Of a stretch of 64,000 nt of DNA, positions 1-10,899 are shown piece after piece; position 1 is the first letter of the stretch, and each line of letters starts with the position of its first letter. The notes under the pieces are model-generated. The model saw only the letters and a program-made list of their open reading frames with translations. It was not told the origin of the DNA and searched no databases. Location of the stretch: contig NC_135036.1 in the NCBI RefSeq assembly GCF_051020975.1, positions 4,092,001 to 4,156,000 on the forward strand. The letters run 5' to 3'. The translations under genes were made by a program, and so were the position numbers. Origin of the DNA: Osmia lignaria lignaria. Taxonomy: Eukaryota > Arthropoda > Insecta > Hymenoptera > Megachilidae.

Positions 1-532
1 AATTAAAATAATGCCTAACAGTCAATTAACGTAAGTACTGTATGGTTAATAATGACTCAACAAGGACTTGAATATCCGATCTCACCTAGTTCTTCGTAAA
101 ATGAACCGTACTGGTTACGTACTGATCGTTTATTGATCTCTAACTGAACCCGAACTGTTATCGTCGCCACTTTTTTTAAAAGTGGCTGGTGATTATTTAT
201 TTTAGCGATTCCTCACCGATTTCGATGACCTTGAAATATGTTGTCAAGGTCACAGTTTTGAACATTTTTTCTCTATACATGTTACCGCCGCTCGGCCTCC
301 GTTTTCGAGATATTTCCAAAAATAATTTTATGTCTGAATTAGCCTCGGGCTGAGTTGGAGATAAATTAATAAACTTTATTCTCAATTATTATTAATGGAG
401 ATTGTAAAAATTTCTGCCATTATATCAAAAAATTCTTGTATTAAAATCATACTTTAGCTGAAACAAAAATTCTGCAATGTAACCGACATAATGCTCTTTC
501 CGGGTCCCATATCGTGGAATATTGGCTCTTGT
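1..532. other. AT-rich sequence, no gene seen
   Basis: No splice-consistent coding segment and no clear terminal repeats were found. The short ORF on the minus strand at 197-385 has no recognisable domain. Confidence 0.5.
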
Positions 533-690
533 TTGGCGAAAAGACCAGTTTTCGTTCTTTCGTGCGCATCTTCGCCCTGATTGGTGGTACTCCCAAACGA
601 AGTAGAAAGCGATTAGCGGAGAGCTCGCTGCGTTCCCCCACCATCTTTCAACCTGCGCGCCGCAGTTATGGACTCTTGTGAACTCCGCTA
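533..690 (-). mobile_element. TA-MITE copy 1 (eroded left end)
   Basis: Carries the body of the 192-bp family seen intact at 2593-2784: ACCAGTTTTCGTTCTTTCGT, then the TCGCTGCGTTCCCCCACCAT block, ending in GTTATGGACTCTTGTGAACT. The left terminal repeat is degraded, so this is an old or truncated copy. A 65-codon minus-strand ORF here is only the MITE body read through. Confidence 0.75.
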
Positions 691-1158
691 TATGTACTTA
701 GCTTCTTATTTTTTAGTATGCAGGGATCGATATACCATGCGCCGATCCTGTTTCATGCCCAAGAATTTGTATACAACTTACTGATTCGTATCGTTGGACG
801 GACTATACGTGTCGCGACGAAAGTGCGACGTTGACGCATCGTAGACGACCGTCCATTTTGCTTTATGTACTGGCTGCAGGAAGGCGTACAGTAAGCAACT
901 ACGCGACGCGTTGTGAACGAACGATTTAAAATTGATACTTTGGCGCAAGCAAAATAGTTTGATCCATCATGCAGTTTCGTATCGGAGAATATTTCTTAAA
1001 GTTTAACAACAGCGAAGAAATGCTTGAACACATAGTGGCATTTTTTAAAATAATTCAAAAGTATCCATACTTATACGACCAAACTTTATCGGGGTATTTA
1101 TGGGAATATCTTAAAGAAAATTCATGGAAAGAGGTAGCAAAAGAAATGAAATGTTCAG

Positions 1159-1845
1159 GTAAATATTATTATTTAATTAATTAACAGAAATTTCACTACC
1201 ATGGCGGAGCAATCCGTTGCTTTAACATTTGATATTTGTTATTAACAACGACCACATAATTTTTTCCCTTCCTTACAATATATATATATATATTCTTAGA
1301 TAGGTACTGCATATGTAATTACTGTCATAAAATCAAATTTTTTAATAAATATTTCTTATTCTATGCATTATTTATATAGTTTATTAGGTTTTAAGAAATT
1401 TTTAATTTTGTACATATGTAGGTTACCATCTTTAATCTTAACCTTTAGACTGTAAACGTTTTTACGATACCTTCAAACCGTAAATGTGGATCTTTCGTGT
1501 CAAATGCACTTTTTAGTTAGTAATAATTCTTAAAAAATCTATAAAAATTCATATAATATCTCTAGCTGTTTTAAATTAAAACTATCACAGCGATTTTCAC
1601 AAATAAAATACGTAGGAGAGATCAAAATTGTTTGAGATCGTCCATATACGAATAACCCTCCTTTATAGGTCAAGGGTTAAATTTAAATTAAATATGTCGA
1701 TACTATCAGTAATTCAAAAATTAAATGACTAATAGTTCTTAAAAGTTGGTAAATGAAGAAATAATTATCGTGACTTTCATTAAACTGTAATGCAAGTCAT
1801 AACCCGAACGCTACGGGGTGCAAAAAATTACTGCTATACGTATCT
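1159..1845. other. MADF-BESS intron, AT-rich
   Basis: Intron sequence starting with the GTAAAT donor. It has a short (TA)n run near 1279-1294. No coding or mobile-element signal was recognised before the foldback at 1846. Confidence 0.5.
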
Positions 1846-2590
1846 ACAGGGTGTTACCTGTAACATTACTCACGATTTTTTACCCACTTGCAGCCATCTG
1901 GCAAAAAAAAGTTTAGAACAAGAGTTGCAGGGTATGAAGTGCACAATAAATATCAGTAAAAAAATGTCGAAAACAGTTTATTTTGGTGGCTAAATCAAGG
2001 TCACCTTGGGTTTTACGAATAGGAACACATATTTTTTTTTTCTACCATATTGTAGAGGACATCGATACGAATTCAAAACACATATTACATGATATTTTCA
2101 CTAACATATTACTTGATTTACAAAAGTGGAAATGTGAAGTATTTAGCTTTTCGTCGTATTTGACTCTGACAGTGTAAACATTATTTCACCCCAAAGAGAT
2201 TACTGTAAACACGCGTAATGTAAACACGCGACTAGAACATAAGAAAAATGCACTTTATTTAATTACATGTTCGAAATGCATTCCGCCTTCTGCTAAATAC
2301 TTCACATTTCCACTTTTGTAAATCAAGTAATATGTTAGTAAAAATATCATGTAATATGTAGTTTGAATTCGTCTCGATGTCCTCTACAATATGGTAGAAA
2401 AAAAAATATGTGTTCCTATTCGTAAAACCCAAGGTGACCTTGATTTAGCCACCAAAATAAACTTTCTTCGACATTTTGTTACTGATATTTATTGTGCACT
2501 TTATACCCTACAACTCTTGTTCTAAACTTTTTTGGCCAGATGGCTGCAAGTGGGTAAAAAATCGTGAGTAAAGTTACAGGTAACACCCTG
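1846..2590. mobile_element. Foldback element with roughly 300-bp inverted arms
   Basis: The left arm begins CAGGGTGTTACCTGTAAC at 1846 and the right arm ends with its complement at 2590. The arms match over about 300 bases (1846-2145 against 2295-2590), with a spacer of about 150 bases containing a tandem GTAAACACGCG. TA lies on the left edge, and the TA on the right is shared with the MITE that starts at 2593. This suggests a Tc1/mariner-type target. The short ORFs inside are parts of the arms. Confidence 0.8.
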
Positions 2591-2592
2591 TA

Positions 2593-2784
2593 TACCGCAG
2601 TTCACCAGAGTCCATAACTGCGACGCGCAGGTTGGAAGATGGTGGGGGAACGCAGCGAGCTCTCTGCTAATCGCTTTCCACTTCGTTTGGGACTATCGCC
2701 AATCAGGGCGAAGATGCGTGCTGGAGATGCGCAAAGAACGAAAACTGGTCTTTTCGCAGTTATGGACTCTGGTGAACTGCGGTA
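2593..2784 (+). mobile_element. TA-MITE copy 2 (intact, 192 bp)
   Basis: The terminal inverted repeats begin TACCGCAGTTCACCAGAGTC and end with the complement GACTCTGGTGAACTGCGGTA. TA duplications lie at 2591-2592 and 2785-2786. It is the same length as the nested copy at 57425-57616. A non-autonomous Tc1/mariner-type element is likely from the TA target and short length. It sits directly on the right end of the 1846-2590 foldback. Confidence 0.88.
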
Positions 2785-2786
2785 TA

Positions 2787-3249
2787 CTTATGTATTTATT
2801 GGTTTATAATAGCGTTAATAAGTTGATTAGTTTTCATCGTCAGTGTGAACTATGTACGAGGTGAAAACATATTTTATTAATTTATTGTACACACTTTTTT
2901 AAATAATAAACGATAAGTTAAATGGTGTTAAAATTTCATATCCTGAAAACATTTGGATAATAAACAGATTACATTATTTTTGTATAACACATGTGATATT
3001 TTCTGAGTATGATAGCAGTATTAATATTTTGTCGGATAGCCTCTTTTATTTAAGAACTTCTGGATCATTCCATGCCAAATATGTAGATTACTTTTTAACG
3101 TCGATGCGATGCCAGATATAATAAATAATTCCAAATATAATAAATAATTATCAGACCCATGCTGTTTAATTCTTTTTTAAATCTTTTCGTTCACAGTTAT
3201 TCGAATTTATTTACTTTATTTACTTATAATTATAATGACACAAAAATAT
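2787..3249. other. Intron sequence, nothing recognised
   Basis: AT-rich filler between the MITE and the next dispersed repeat. No long ORF, no inverted repeat and no tandem array was seen. Confidence 0.4.
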
Positions 3250-3345
3250 CTACACTCGCGATCAAATCAGATTTGCACGAGGAAAGTGATGATTTCCCCT
3301 AGACTTCCCCGAGGAAAATGACAGTGTAGTGAAAGAGGCCCCGTA
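3250..3345 (-). repeat. Dispersed repeat family P, copy 1
   Basis: Reads TACACTCGCGATCAAATCAG from the left, then CTTCCCC, and ends GACAGTGTAG then GAGGCCCC. The complement of this arrangement recurs at 13670-13785, 22031-22151 and 32442-32530. A further partial end is at 3905-3955 (GGGAAGCCTGATTTGATCAT then GAGTGTA). Superfamily unknown. Confidence 0.6.
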
Positions 3346-4091
3346 TTTCTGTAGCCTCCTACCAGTGATGTGCAATTGTTGGATTTTTTTGCGTGTGCAT
3401 GCTTAAATAACATTCCAACTAAAGACATCACGCGATACCATAGCTGTATACATTACACATCTGAAAGTGGCCCGCGTATTTTCAGCAGTTTTTCGTATAA
3501 TAAATTGGCTGCAGTCACAAAAAAATAGTAAAACAATTTATTAATATTATTTATATAGTATTGTATTTTATTAAATTAAAGTTCTCTCCCCTCCTTAAAA
3601 TTTCTGGAACCCAATGATACCTTCATATTTAAAAAATGTACCTAGGTGAACACGTCATTGAGTCGCTTCTAGTGCTTTTTTAGTACGCATGTGCCAGAAA
3701 TCTCGCACTGCATATCACTGTCTTCTACCATTTGCGTATAAATGTCTACGCGGGAAAATTTGAATTAACATTTAGTTTGTTATCCGTATTTCTCAATTAT
3801 ATACTGAATTCTATAATACATAATAATTAAAAATTATATTTTTTTTCTAAATTACTTTCAATATTAAAATCATCAAAATTAGGATTTTGAGAATTCTTGC
3901 TCTTCCTATGGCGCTATTTTTTCTAGGGAAGCCTGATTTGATCATGAGTGTAATAAAAAATCTAACTAACCGGTTATTAAATATCTGAAAGCAAAATATC
4001 ATTTATTATTTAATATTATTCATGTATGTATGATTTATTACACGCCCCTTACGAGATATTTAATATTATTCATATTTTCTGCTTTCTACAG
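3346..4091. other. Rest of the MADF-BESS intron
   Basis: Mostly AT-rich. A right-end fragment of family P lies at 3905-3955. The intron ends with the acceptor TTTCTACAG at 4083-4091. Confidence 0.5.
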
Positions 4092-4844
4092 TTAACACTT
4101 GTAAAGAGATATGGATCAATATTCTATACATAATGCTTCTAAGCAAACTGCTAAAATTAAGTTTCCCCGATACGTTGGAGTTTGTGTTTTTCATGGAGAA
4201 AGAAACAAGAGAAACATTGCCTTCGATTCTAGAAGATCATTTGATGTCACCAACAAAAAACAAATGGTTCTCCTGCAGACGATTATGGGAAATCATTTCT
4301 CATTGGTTTGCTTCCCTATTTTCATAAATTTTCAGACAATGAGATGCGAAACTTTAAAGTCAAAGTTTTAATGTTGTTGGACGAAATTAACATGGTCGCA
4401 ACATGATGAACGCATTAAATAAGAACCAACTGGAGAAAAATCACCACCACCTTGCGTTATTTCACATGTCACCTACTTCTTCATCCATCGATTCTGTTAC
4501 CACTACATAGTTTCAACCTACTTCGTTATATTTTACTTCTAGCTCTGTTCAGTATGATACATTAACACTACAAACTATGGTAAATACACTTATGATTAAT
4601 GATTCAATTCAAAAATAAATTTTTTAATTTTACGTCTTGTGTGTTTTTGCGTTCTTACAATATAGAGTGTCTTTTTTATCCAAATACGTTGGAATGTTTC
4701 ATTACCTTACTGGAATGTAGTTAATAACATAGCTTAAACTTTGTATAATTATAATGATCCCATAATTAGAGTAAGTGCAGCATGTTTGGAATACTGTTGG
4801 TAAATTAAAATGCTGAAGTATCTGTTTCAATAGTGCAGAATTCC

Positions 4845-5025
4845 GAAATTTTAAAGCACTAGAATTCTAGATTTAAAATTCTAAAATTCTAAAATTCTGA
4901 AATTCTGAAATTCTGGAATTCTGAAATTCTAAATTTCTAAATTTCTAAATTTCTAAATTTCTAAATTTCTAAAATTCCAAAATTCTAAAATTCTGAAATT
5001 CTGAAATTTTAGAATTTTATGTGAT
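4845..5025. repeat. ATTCTAAA-type tandem repeat
   Basis: About 20 imperfect units of a 7-10 base motif (AAATTCTA, AAATTTCTA, AAATTCTGA). Similar phrases occur in the hAT-like fragments at 9060-9220, 19985-20185 and 40620-40690, so the array may be the body of a relic element rather than a free microsatellite. Confidence 0.7.
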
Positions 5026-6047
5026 ATCCAGGGCTATAGCTCCCCTTAGACTTCCCCTTAATCCGGTACTGAATGTAACATATAACATTTTTCCACTTTC
5101 TAAAAATATAGTAATTAATGCAGAAGGAAATATTGAAAGGTACCAATGTACTCTTTATTAACTTTGTTTATTGTTGGGCAAATTATAACATCCACCGTTT
5201 TTTTCAGCAATAACCCTCTCGGACCTGCATCGTTTGCATCCCTGCATGCAACCTACTAGCGTAAAAGAGAATTAATTAAAACTACAGATTGATGAGAAAA
5301 GACAAAATATAATCCGTCAAAAAAATTTCTGCCAAAACATAAATTTTATGAAAATGTAACATAAAACGTTTTTCCCACATTTATTTATTATTGATATTTC
5401 TCAGATGTACATACAACTTGTTCTATACTAAATTCTATAATATTTAAGAATTAAAAATTATATTATTTTATTTCTAAATTACTATCAATATTAATATCGT
5501 CAAAATTAAAATTTTGCGAATTTCTGCTTCTCCTACATTACCATCTTCCCTAGTGTACTTAACATCTTCAGGGACCAATTTTTTTTAAATGAAAAGGAAT
5601 GATTTAAATTTTTATTTAATTTTTTTCGGTGCTGTCATACGACAAGTTTTTTGCTTTTTTTCTATTGAAAGATTCTGTAGTGAACAGTTCACCAACAAAT
5701 TTTAATTCTTTAGTCTCTTAAAATAATTTTAATTTTAAAACAACTAAACGTACACACATGTATTAGTGCCGAAGGATGTAATTACACTTCCTGCGTTTTC
5801 AGTGCAAAATATAAATAAAAATCTTTGGCTGTGTTAGTATTTGTAAAATTGTATTGATTTTTAAGAAAGTAGCTATAAAAAGAAAATTAAAAATTAAGAA
5901 CTTTTTGTTAGCTTGGAGTGTGTTTACCTCCCTTTGCATAAAGAGAAAGTGAAAATTAGAATGTTACACTTGTTAACCCCTCTTAGTTAATATAATATAA
6001 TGGAGCTTCTTAAAAATCTATGATTTAGTAGTAGATGCAGGGGTCAG
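5026..6047. other. AT-rich, no gene seen
   Basis: There are oligo-T and oligo-A runs and no coding-like frame. CCCTTAGACTTCCCCTTAAT at about 5042 resembles family P but is too short to place. Confidence 0.4.
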
Positions 6048-6371
6048 TTGGCGAAGAGCTTCAGTTCCACTTGGCTTGGCCTTATTTTGCGGATTGTTTC
6101 ATCCGCTGGAATCGTGCCGGAGGATGACATAACAGAAATAATGTTAGTAGAACAACTCGTACGATATAGGACAAACGATTTCAAAGAATTGCTAGGGTGT
6201 GCCCAATATCCAGGATGTGATTCGTTTATCGAGGACGATCCTAAAGGGTAAATCGGACGTATATAATCTCATCACAGGAAATGACTGCGATCGTTCAGCT
6301 TGCACTTACGCGATGGATGTTCCACATAAAAGAGAAAAAATTCTCGTAACATTTATTATAGACGTCATGTA
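6048..6371 (+). pseudogene. Coding-like segment of unknown family, frame-broken
   Basis: One frame (6048-6251) reads DDITEIMLVEQLVRYRTND then FKELLGCAQYPGC and stops at PKG. A one-base shift around the CTAGGG at about 6192 opens GVPNIQDVIRLSRTILKGKS, DVYNLITGNDCDRSACTY and a tail to TAG at 6369-6371. Both halves have ordinary protein composition in an AT-rich setting, which suggests a real but decayed last exon or an assembly indel. The CxxYPxC phrase recalls half of a topoisomerase-type zinc finger, but that frame may be the wrong one there. I do not recognise the gene. Confidence 0.3.
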
Positions 6372-7280
6372 GAAAAATTTGTAGTTAAAATAGCTTTCTA
6401 GAAATGTTGTGTTTAACCATAAAAAATTGTAGATAATTTTAAATAAATTACATAGAGAATAAGATGTTTGAATTTATTATAAAATTATATTTTTGAAAGA
6501 TTACATAAGCTAATGTACATAAGCTGTGTATTAAATAGTTATGAAATTGGAATATTAGGCTATGGTAACCCTTGAATACCTTTCAAATTTTTATTGAATT
6601 CGTATCATTTGGTATACAGAGCTAAATAATATTTGACTCGACGAATACATTTCACAAGTACTTACCTTTAATTAATAATAAACAGTAAATAAATATATAA
6701 ATAGAATGTTCTTTTAAGAAGTTATTAAATATTGGATCTTCATTTCGAGTCTATTTAATCTGAATGAGACAGGAGGGTTAAAATTTTTTGATTAAGTATT
6801 GTATAACATAATAGAATGTCAAACAGTTTTTAAAAATGTAATATGTAATATATGTATATTAGCCTAGAAATGTTATACAATATGCTATCGAGGCTGCATA
6901 AGAATTTGAATTCAATTTAATGATACATAAATAAGTAACATATATGTCAATTACCAAAAATGTATAATTCGAAACATAGAAAAATTTAGGAAATATGTAA
7001 AGTAAATGTTAGTAAAAGAAAAGAAAAAAAGAAGATACTATTGAAAAGAAATAAAGATACTATTGGGTAAATGCCGATGTCCACAATACTCCCCTACATT
7101 GTGTTTGTAATTAGGGTAAGTTGCTCAAGTCGTACCCCTTAAGAAAAAACTCGTATAAATGTTAAAATTTATCAAATAAATAAGAATTATATGTGTTATT
7201 TAAAACTTGTGTGAACATTGATATTATTTATTATAATAAATTTCAAACACTAAATATTTAAAAACTTATAGCGGTACCAC
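6372..7280. other. AT-rich, no gene seen
   Basis: No coding frame or terminal repeats were recognised. A purine-rich run of AAAGAAAAG type lies near 7013-7065. Confidence 0.4.
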
Positions 7281-7283
7281 TTA

Positions 7284-8014
7284 CAAGGGGAACTACCTAA
7301 GTGTCACACTCACTTATTAATGAAACTTTGCCAGCTTGTAGAGCTCGTCGAGCTGAACACGCATATACCCCGTTTCGTGGGCAGACGACTAATTGTTTAA
7401 AAGATATTAATGATTAAAGTTAGTTACTACTTTCATTGAGAAGTATGACAGACTCACACATACAACTCGCAATCTAAAGATCCACGGTTCAAATCCTTGA
7501 TTCCCAACATTAATTTTTTTTTTAATGATAATTTGTCTCTTTTTGAATAACTATTACATAAAAATTATCATAAAAAAAAAAATTTTTTGGGAATCAAGGA
7601 TTTGAACCGAGGACCTTCAACTTTTAAGTCACGAATCTGTTCTGTGGTTAAACACATGACTCGTAATCTGAAAGTCCTTGGTTCAATTCCTGGGTTACCG
7701 TTTGTTTTTTTTTTTTATTTTTTTGTTTATTGATAATTTTTATGTAATAGTTATTCAAAAAGAGACAAATTATCATTACAAAAAAAAATGTTGGGGACCA
7801 AGGATTTGAACCGTGGATCTCTAGATTGCGAATTATATGTGTAAGTTTGTCATACTTTAGAATGTAAGGAGTAACTAACTGTAATTGTTAATATCTTTTA
7901 AACAATTAGTTGTCTGCCCACAAAACGGGGTATAGGCGTCTTCAGCTCGGCGAGCTCTACAAGCTGGCAAAGTTTCATTAATAAATGAGTGTAACACTTG
8001 GGTAGTTCTCCTTG
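7284..8014. mobile_element. Foldback with tRNA-like modules, copy 1 (731 bp)
   Basis: The terminal repeats begin CAAGGGGAACTACC and end GGTAGTTCTCCTTG. TTA is duplicated at 7281-7283 and 8015-8017, a 3-bp TWA target as in PIF/Harbinger elements. Inside are modules with the Pol III B-box-like GGTTCAAATCC or GGTTCAATTCC, or its complement, near 7489, 7599, 7680 and 7805. One has ACATGACTCGTAATCTGAAA before it, like the anticodon arm of an elongator tRNA-Met. The modules face each other in inverted pairs separated by oligo-T/A runs. A second copy is at 41895-42630. No transposase is encoded. Confidence 0.85.
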
Positions 8015-8017
8015 TTA

Positions 8018-9032
8018 GGAAACTGGTTTCTTAAATGGTACCACCTATAAGCAAAAATAATAATTAAAGCCTATTTCTTTATTAATCTGTTTGCATATGT
8101 TACATATTCAGTTAATACAAACATCACACACATATTTCTTTATTCTTTTGTTAACTCCAGCGCATAGATCACGCACCCATGCTTTACATTTCAAGCATCG
8201 AATCATATTTTCCTCCCGGTCTTCTGCACAAATATTACAAAACCAATCAGTGTCAGTTTTATTGGTTTTCTTTTTTTTTTAATGTAGGTACCTTTTTTGA
8301 CTACTTCTTTTCTTGTATATATAGATGCCGTTACATGCGTAGTTGTCGTCGTATTAAATTAAAAATTCAAAAGGTACTACTTAGACACAGGTACGACTTG
8401 AGCAATCGTACCCTATCTCAAATAGGACAAAGGTTACAAAAGATTTAAAATAAAACAAATCTTAACGTATACACTGTGCACATACGAAGTGATTTGATCC
8501 AATTTTAAGAAAGGTATTCTGTTTTACACGCTATCCGAATGCTTATTCGATCCATTATAAGTAGTCTTCCGTTTATAACTAAAAAAATCTGCATAAATTA
8601 CATTTTATTATTTTGGATAAAATAATACTAAAAGTTAATTATTTAAAATTAACTTATTCGGAGAAGAATATAACTAGACTAATCGTAAGACGTCAGAATG
8701 TAAACATAGCTATAAAAGTAAGCGCTGCCAATGACATACATTGTTGAAAGGCTATAGTTTTGAAAGAGCAGTACGATAAAAAAACTTTTTCTATTCTTTT
8801 CTAAAATCCAATAAGAAATTGGTACCTAAATTACAAATAAAATAACAAGTAATAAAATACCTTATTTAGAACGTAATATTAATTAAAATAAAGTAACAAA
8901 CATCAAAACATTTTTATTAAAATGAAAGTTTATTTCGTTAATGCTGAGTCCTGTTATCAAATCATATATAATTAACAATTGGGGATTTATATTGTGTATA
9001 TCCTTTATTATTCATCTCAGTTTGTCATTAAT
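8018..9032. other. AT-rich, no gene seen
   Basis: The ORF at 8179-8448 has no recognisable domain and low complexity, and was not accepted. No terminal repeats were recognised. Confidence 0.4.
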
Positions 9033-9039
9033 GTAATTT

Positions 9040-9236
9040 GATAAGGACCAGGGTAGATTTGGCCACTCTGAAAATGTCGACTGGCCCCATCACCATTCTA
9101 AAATTTCAGGATTTCAAAATTCCTAAAATTGTAAAATCTCATAGTTCCAATATTTCAGAAGTTAACAATTACAAAACTCTTAAATTTCATAATTTCGAAA
9201 TTTCTAAGGCACTTGGCCCACCGCCAGTGTAGCTTT
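9040..9236. repeat. hAT-like MITE relic with ATTTC-type body
   Basis: AGGGTAGATTTGGCCACTCT on the left, TGGCCCCATCACCATTCTAA in the body, and repeated AATTTC/AAATTCC phrases. The layout resembles 40495-40745 and 19985-20185. The ends are not clean enough to call a target duplication. Confidence 0.4.
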
Positions 9237-9256
9237 TATCTACTTTTGACATATTG

Positions 9257-9505
9257 TTAACAAAATTTTTTAATATAATTATTAAGAAAGTATATGAGAA
9301 ATTTTTCTTTATTTCGCGTATTATCATTCGCCTTTAAAGTTTTCCTTTGTCTGCCAGAACTGATTAAATTATTATCTGTAACATATTTTTTCCATTTATC
9401 ATACATCTTTATAGCTCCTTTAATTGAAATTTCATATTTGTTTGCAGTTTCTTTGAACGTTAATACACTTTCTCTGTTTCCAACTATTAACTGTTTAATA
9501 TTCAT
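9257..9505 (-). pseudogene. Tc1-like transposase N-terminal fragment
   Basis: An 82-codon frame begins MNIKQLIVGNRES and contains TFKETANKYEIS, a helix-turn-helix pattern, then YDKWKKY and SGRQRKT. The last resembles the SGRPRKT linker between the two paired-type HTH units of Tc1-family transposases. The catalytic DDE core is missing, since a full protein is about 340 residues. It is therefore a truncated relic. The family call rests on pattern recall only. Confidence 0.55.
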
Positions 9506-9849
9506 AAATCTTCTATCAAGTGTTCATCTACGTAAATAAAAACTCAGATAATGAGTAAAATTGACGTATGCATAAAAATGCAATGCATTTGCTGAACGCG
9601 TCGAACCAAATGGATTATTTACGTATCATGCAAATAAATATAGTCAACAGATATCTATAATACGTACACACATGTATATCGTACATGGTGAAGGATAGCC
9701 TAGAATACACTTAGTATAAAAGTCATAAACATTCGTATACACAAGTGCCTATTTTAAACTTTCTTTTGTCCGCTACTGTGCTTGCCATCGATGTGAATTT
9801 TAAAACTAGTGATCTGTTAAAATTATCAGTCATTTGAAATTTCCATTTA

Positions 9850-10770
9850 AGGTAAAATAATTGTACCTATGACGCATGGTAATTTCTCCAAGTATTTTTA
9901 TTTCATATTAAAAATATTCGATAAAGTTCCGAAAGCGACAACACTCCGATTTTTCTGAAATTTTTGCCAAAGCTTATCTGTAATTAGAGAAGAAAGTCCC
10001 TAAAAGGATTTTTGGCGACAAAGCCTCATTTGCCACCCAGCCCCTTCAAAGTTTTGACAGTTCTTACTAAATATCTCCGAAAATATTGATTTTAAAGAAA
10101 AAAGTTTCAAACAAAAAATGAAGCTCATAAAATGCTTTACAAAAAAGGTTATACACATTTTTTACGTAAACCTATTATTTTGGCTGTTGTGAACAATAAT
10201 AGTATTCTTTCCTGTACATGTACGTATAATTATTATTGATGTATTTAAGTTAGGTCAGGATGCTTTCGTTTACGCATATTTTTATAATTAATTTATTATT
10301 ATTTCATGAAAGCGTTGCCGGAAAGTGCAGATTATGTGTTCGGAACAGATCGCCAATTATACTGCGTTGTGTCGGTAAGGTAGGGAATGATATCAACGAT
10401 AGTATCGAAATTACTATTTGTTTACATAACATCCAAAATAATAGGTTTACGTAAAAAATGTGTATAACCTTTTTTGTAGAGCATTTTATGAACTTCATTT
10501 TTTGTTTGAAACGTTTTTCTCTAAAATCAATATTTTCGGAGATATTTAGTAAGAACTGTTAAAACTTTGAAGGGGGTTGGGGGACAAACGAGGGTTTGTC
10601 GCCAAAAATCCTTTTAGTGACTTTTTTTTCTAATCAATGGTAAGCTTTTGCAAAAATTTCAGAAAAATCGGAGGGTTGTCGCTTTCGAAAGTACACCTGA
10701 GGAAAAATAATTATTCCTATGACGCATGGAATTTTCTAAAAGTATTTTTATTTCATATTAAAAATATTTT
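9850..10770. repeat. Inverted repeat bracketed by a 70-bp direct repeat
   Basis: The left arm (about 9934-10200) and right arm (about 10427-10690) are complementary; for example AAGGTTATACACATTTTTTA on the left and its complement near 10447. Outside them the same roughly 70 bases occur in direct orientation (CCTATGACGCATGG at 9866 and 10717, then GTATTTTTATTTCATATTAA). The order is direct repeat, arm, spacer, arm, direct repeat. It encodes nothing recognisable. Confidence 0.8.
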
Positions 10771-10899
10771 TCGTTTGACCCAGAAATAGTAGTTTTACAT
10801 GGGAAAAATATTTTTTAAAAAAATAAGAAAAAAACGTATAAAGCATACGTGTTTTTCATGCGTGTGTAGCAACGCTCGTGACCCCAGTCAATGGCTTTC

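Larger units (their letters stand above)
969..4406 (+). pseudogene. MADF-BESS domain gene with a frame break
   Basis: Two exons joined by GT-AG sites. Exon 1 (969-1158) reads EHIVAFFKIIQKYPYLYD then SWKEVAKEM, the first half of a MADF (Myb/SANT-like DNA-binding) domain. Exon 2 starts at 4092; the split codon gives V then NTCKEIWINI, the next MADF helix. The frame stays open to an A-run near 4252-4264, where it must shift by one base. After the shift it reads LLPYFHKFSDNEMRNFKVKV and LMLLDEIN, a BESS protein-interaction motif, then stops at 4404-4406. The roughly 2.9-kb intron holds a foldback, a MITE and another repeat. MADF-BESS proteins are insect transcription cofactors and also accompany Harbinger transposases. 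The one-base shift in a homopolymer could be true decay or an assembly error. Downstream to about 4617 another frame shows Ser/Thr-rich text and an AATAAA-like signal. Confidence 0.65.

Noticed and set aside
1438..1677. Sixth TTAA element (TTAACCTTTAGAC to TATAGGTCAAGGGTTAA)
   Set aside because: The proposed ends do not pair beyond the first few bases.
4845..5025. CRISPR-like array
   Set aside because: The units are 7-10 bases with no spacers; it is a simple tandem repeat.
7670..7700. Functional tRNA gene
   Set aside because: The B-box-like motif and anticodon-arm text are there, but no acceptor stem closes. All such motifs lie within the foldback element.
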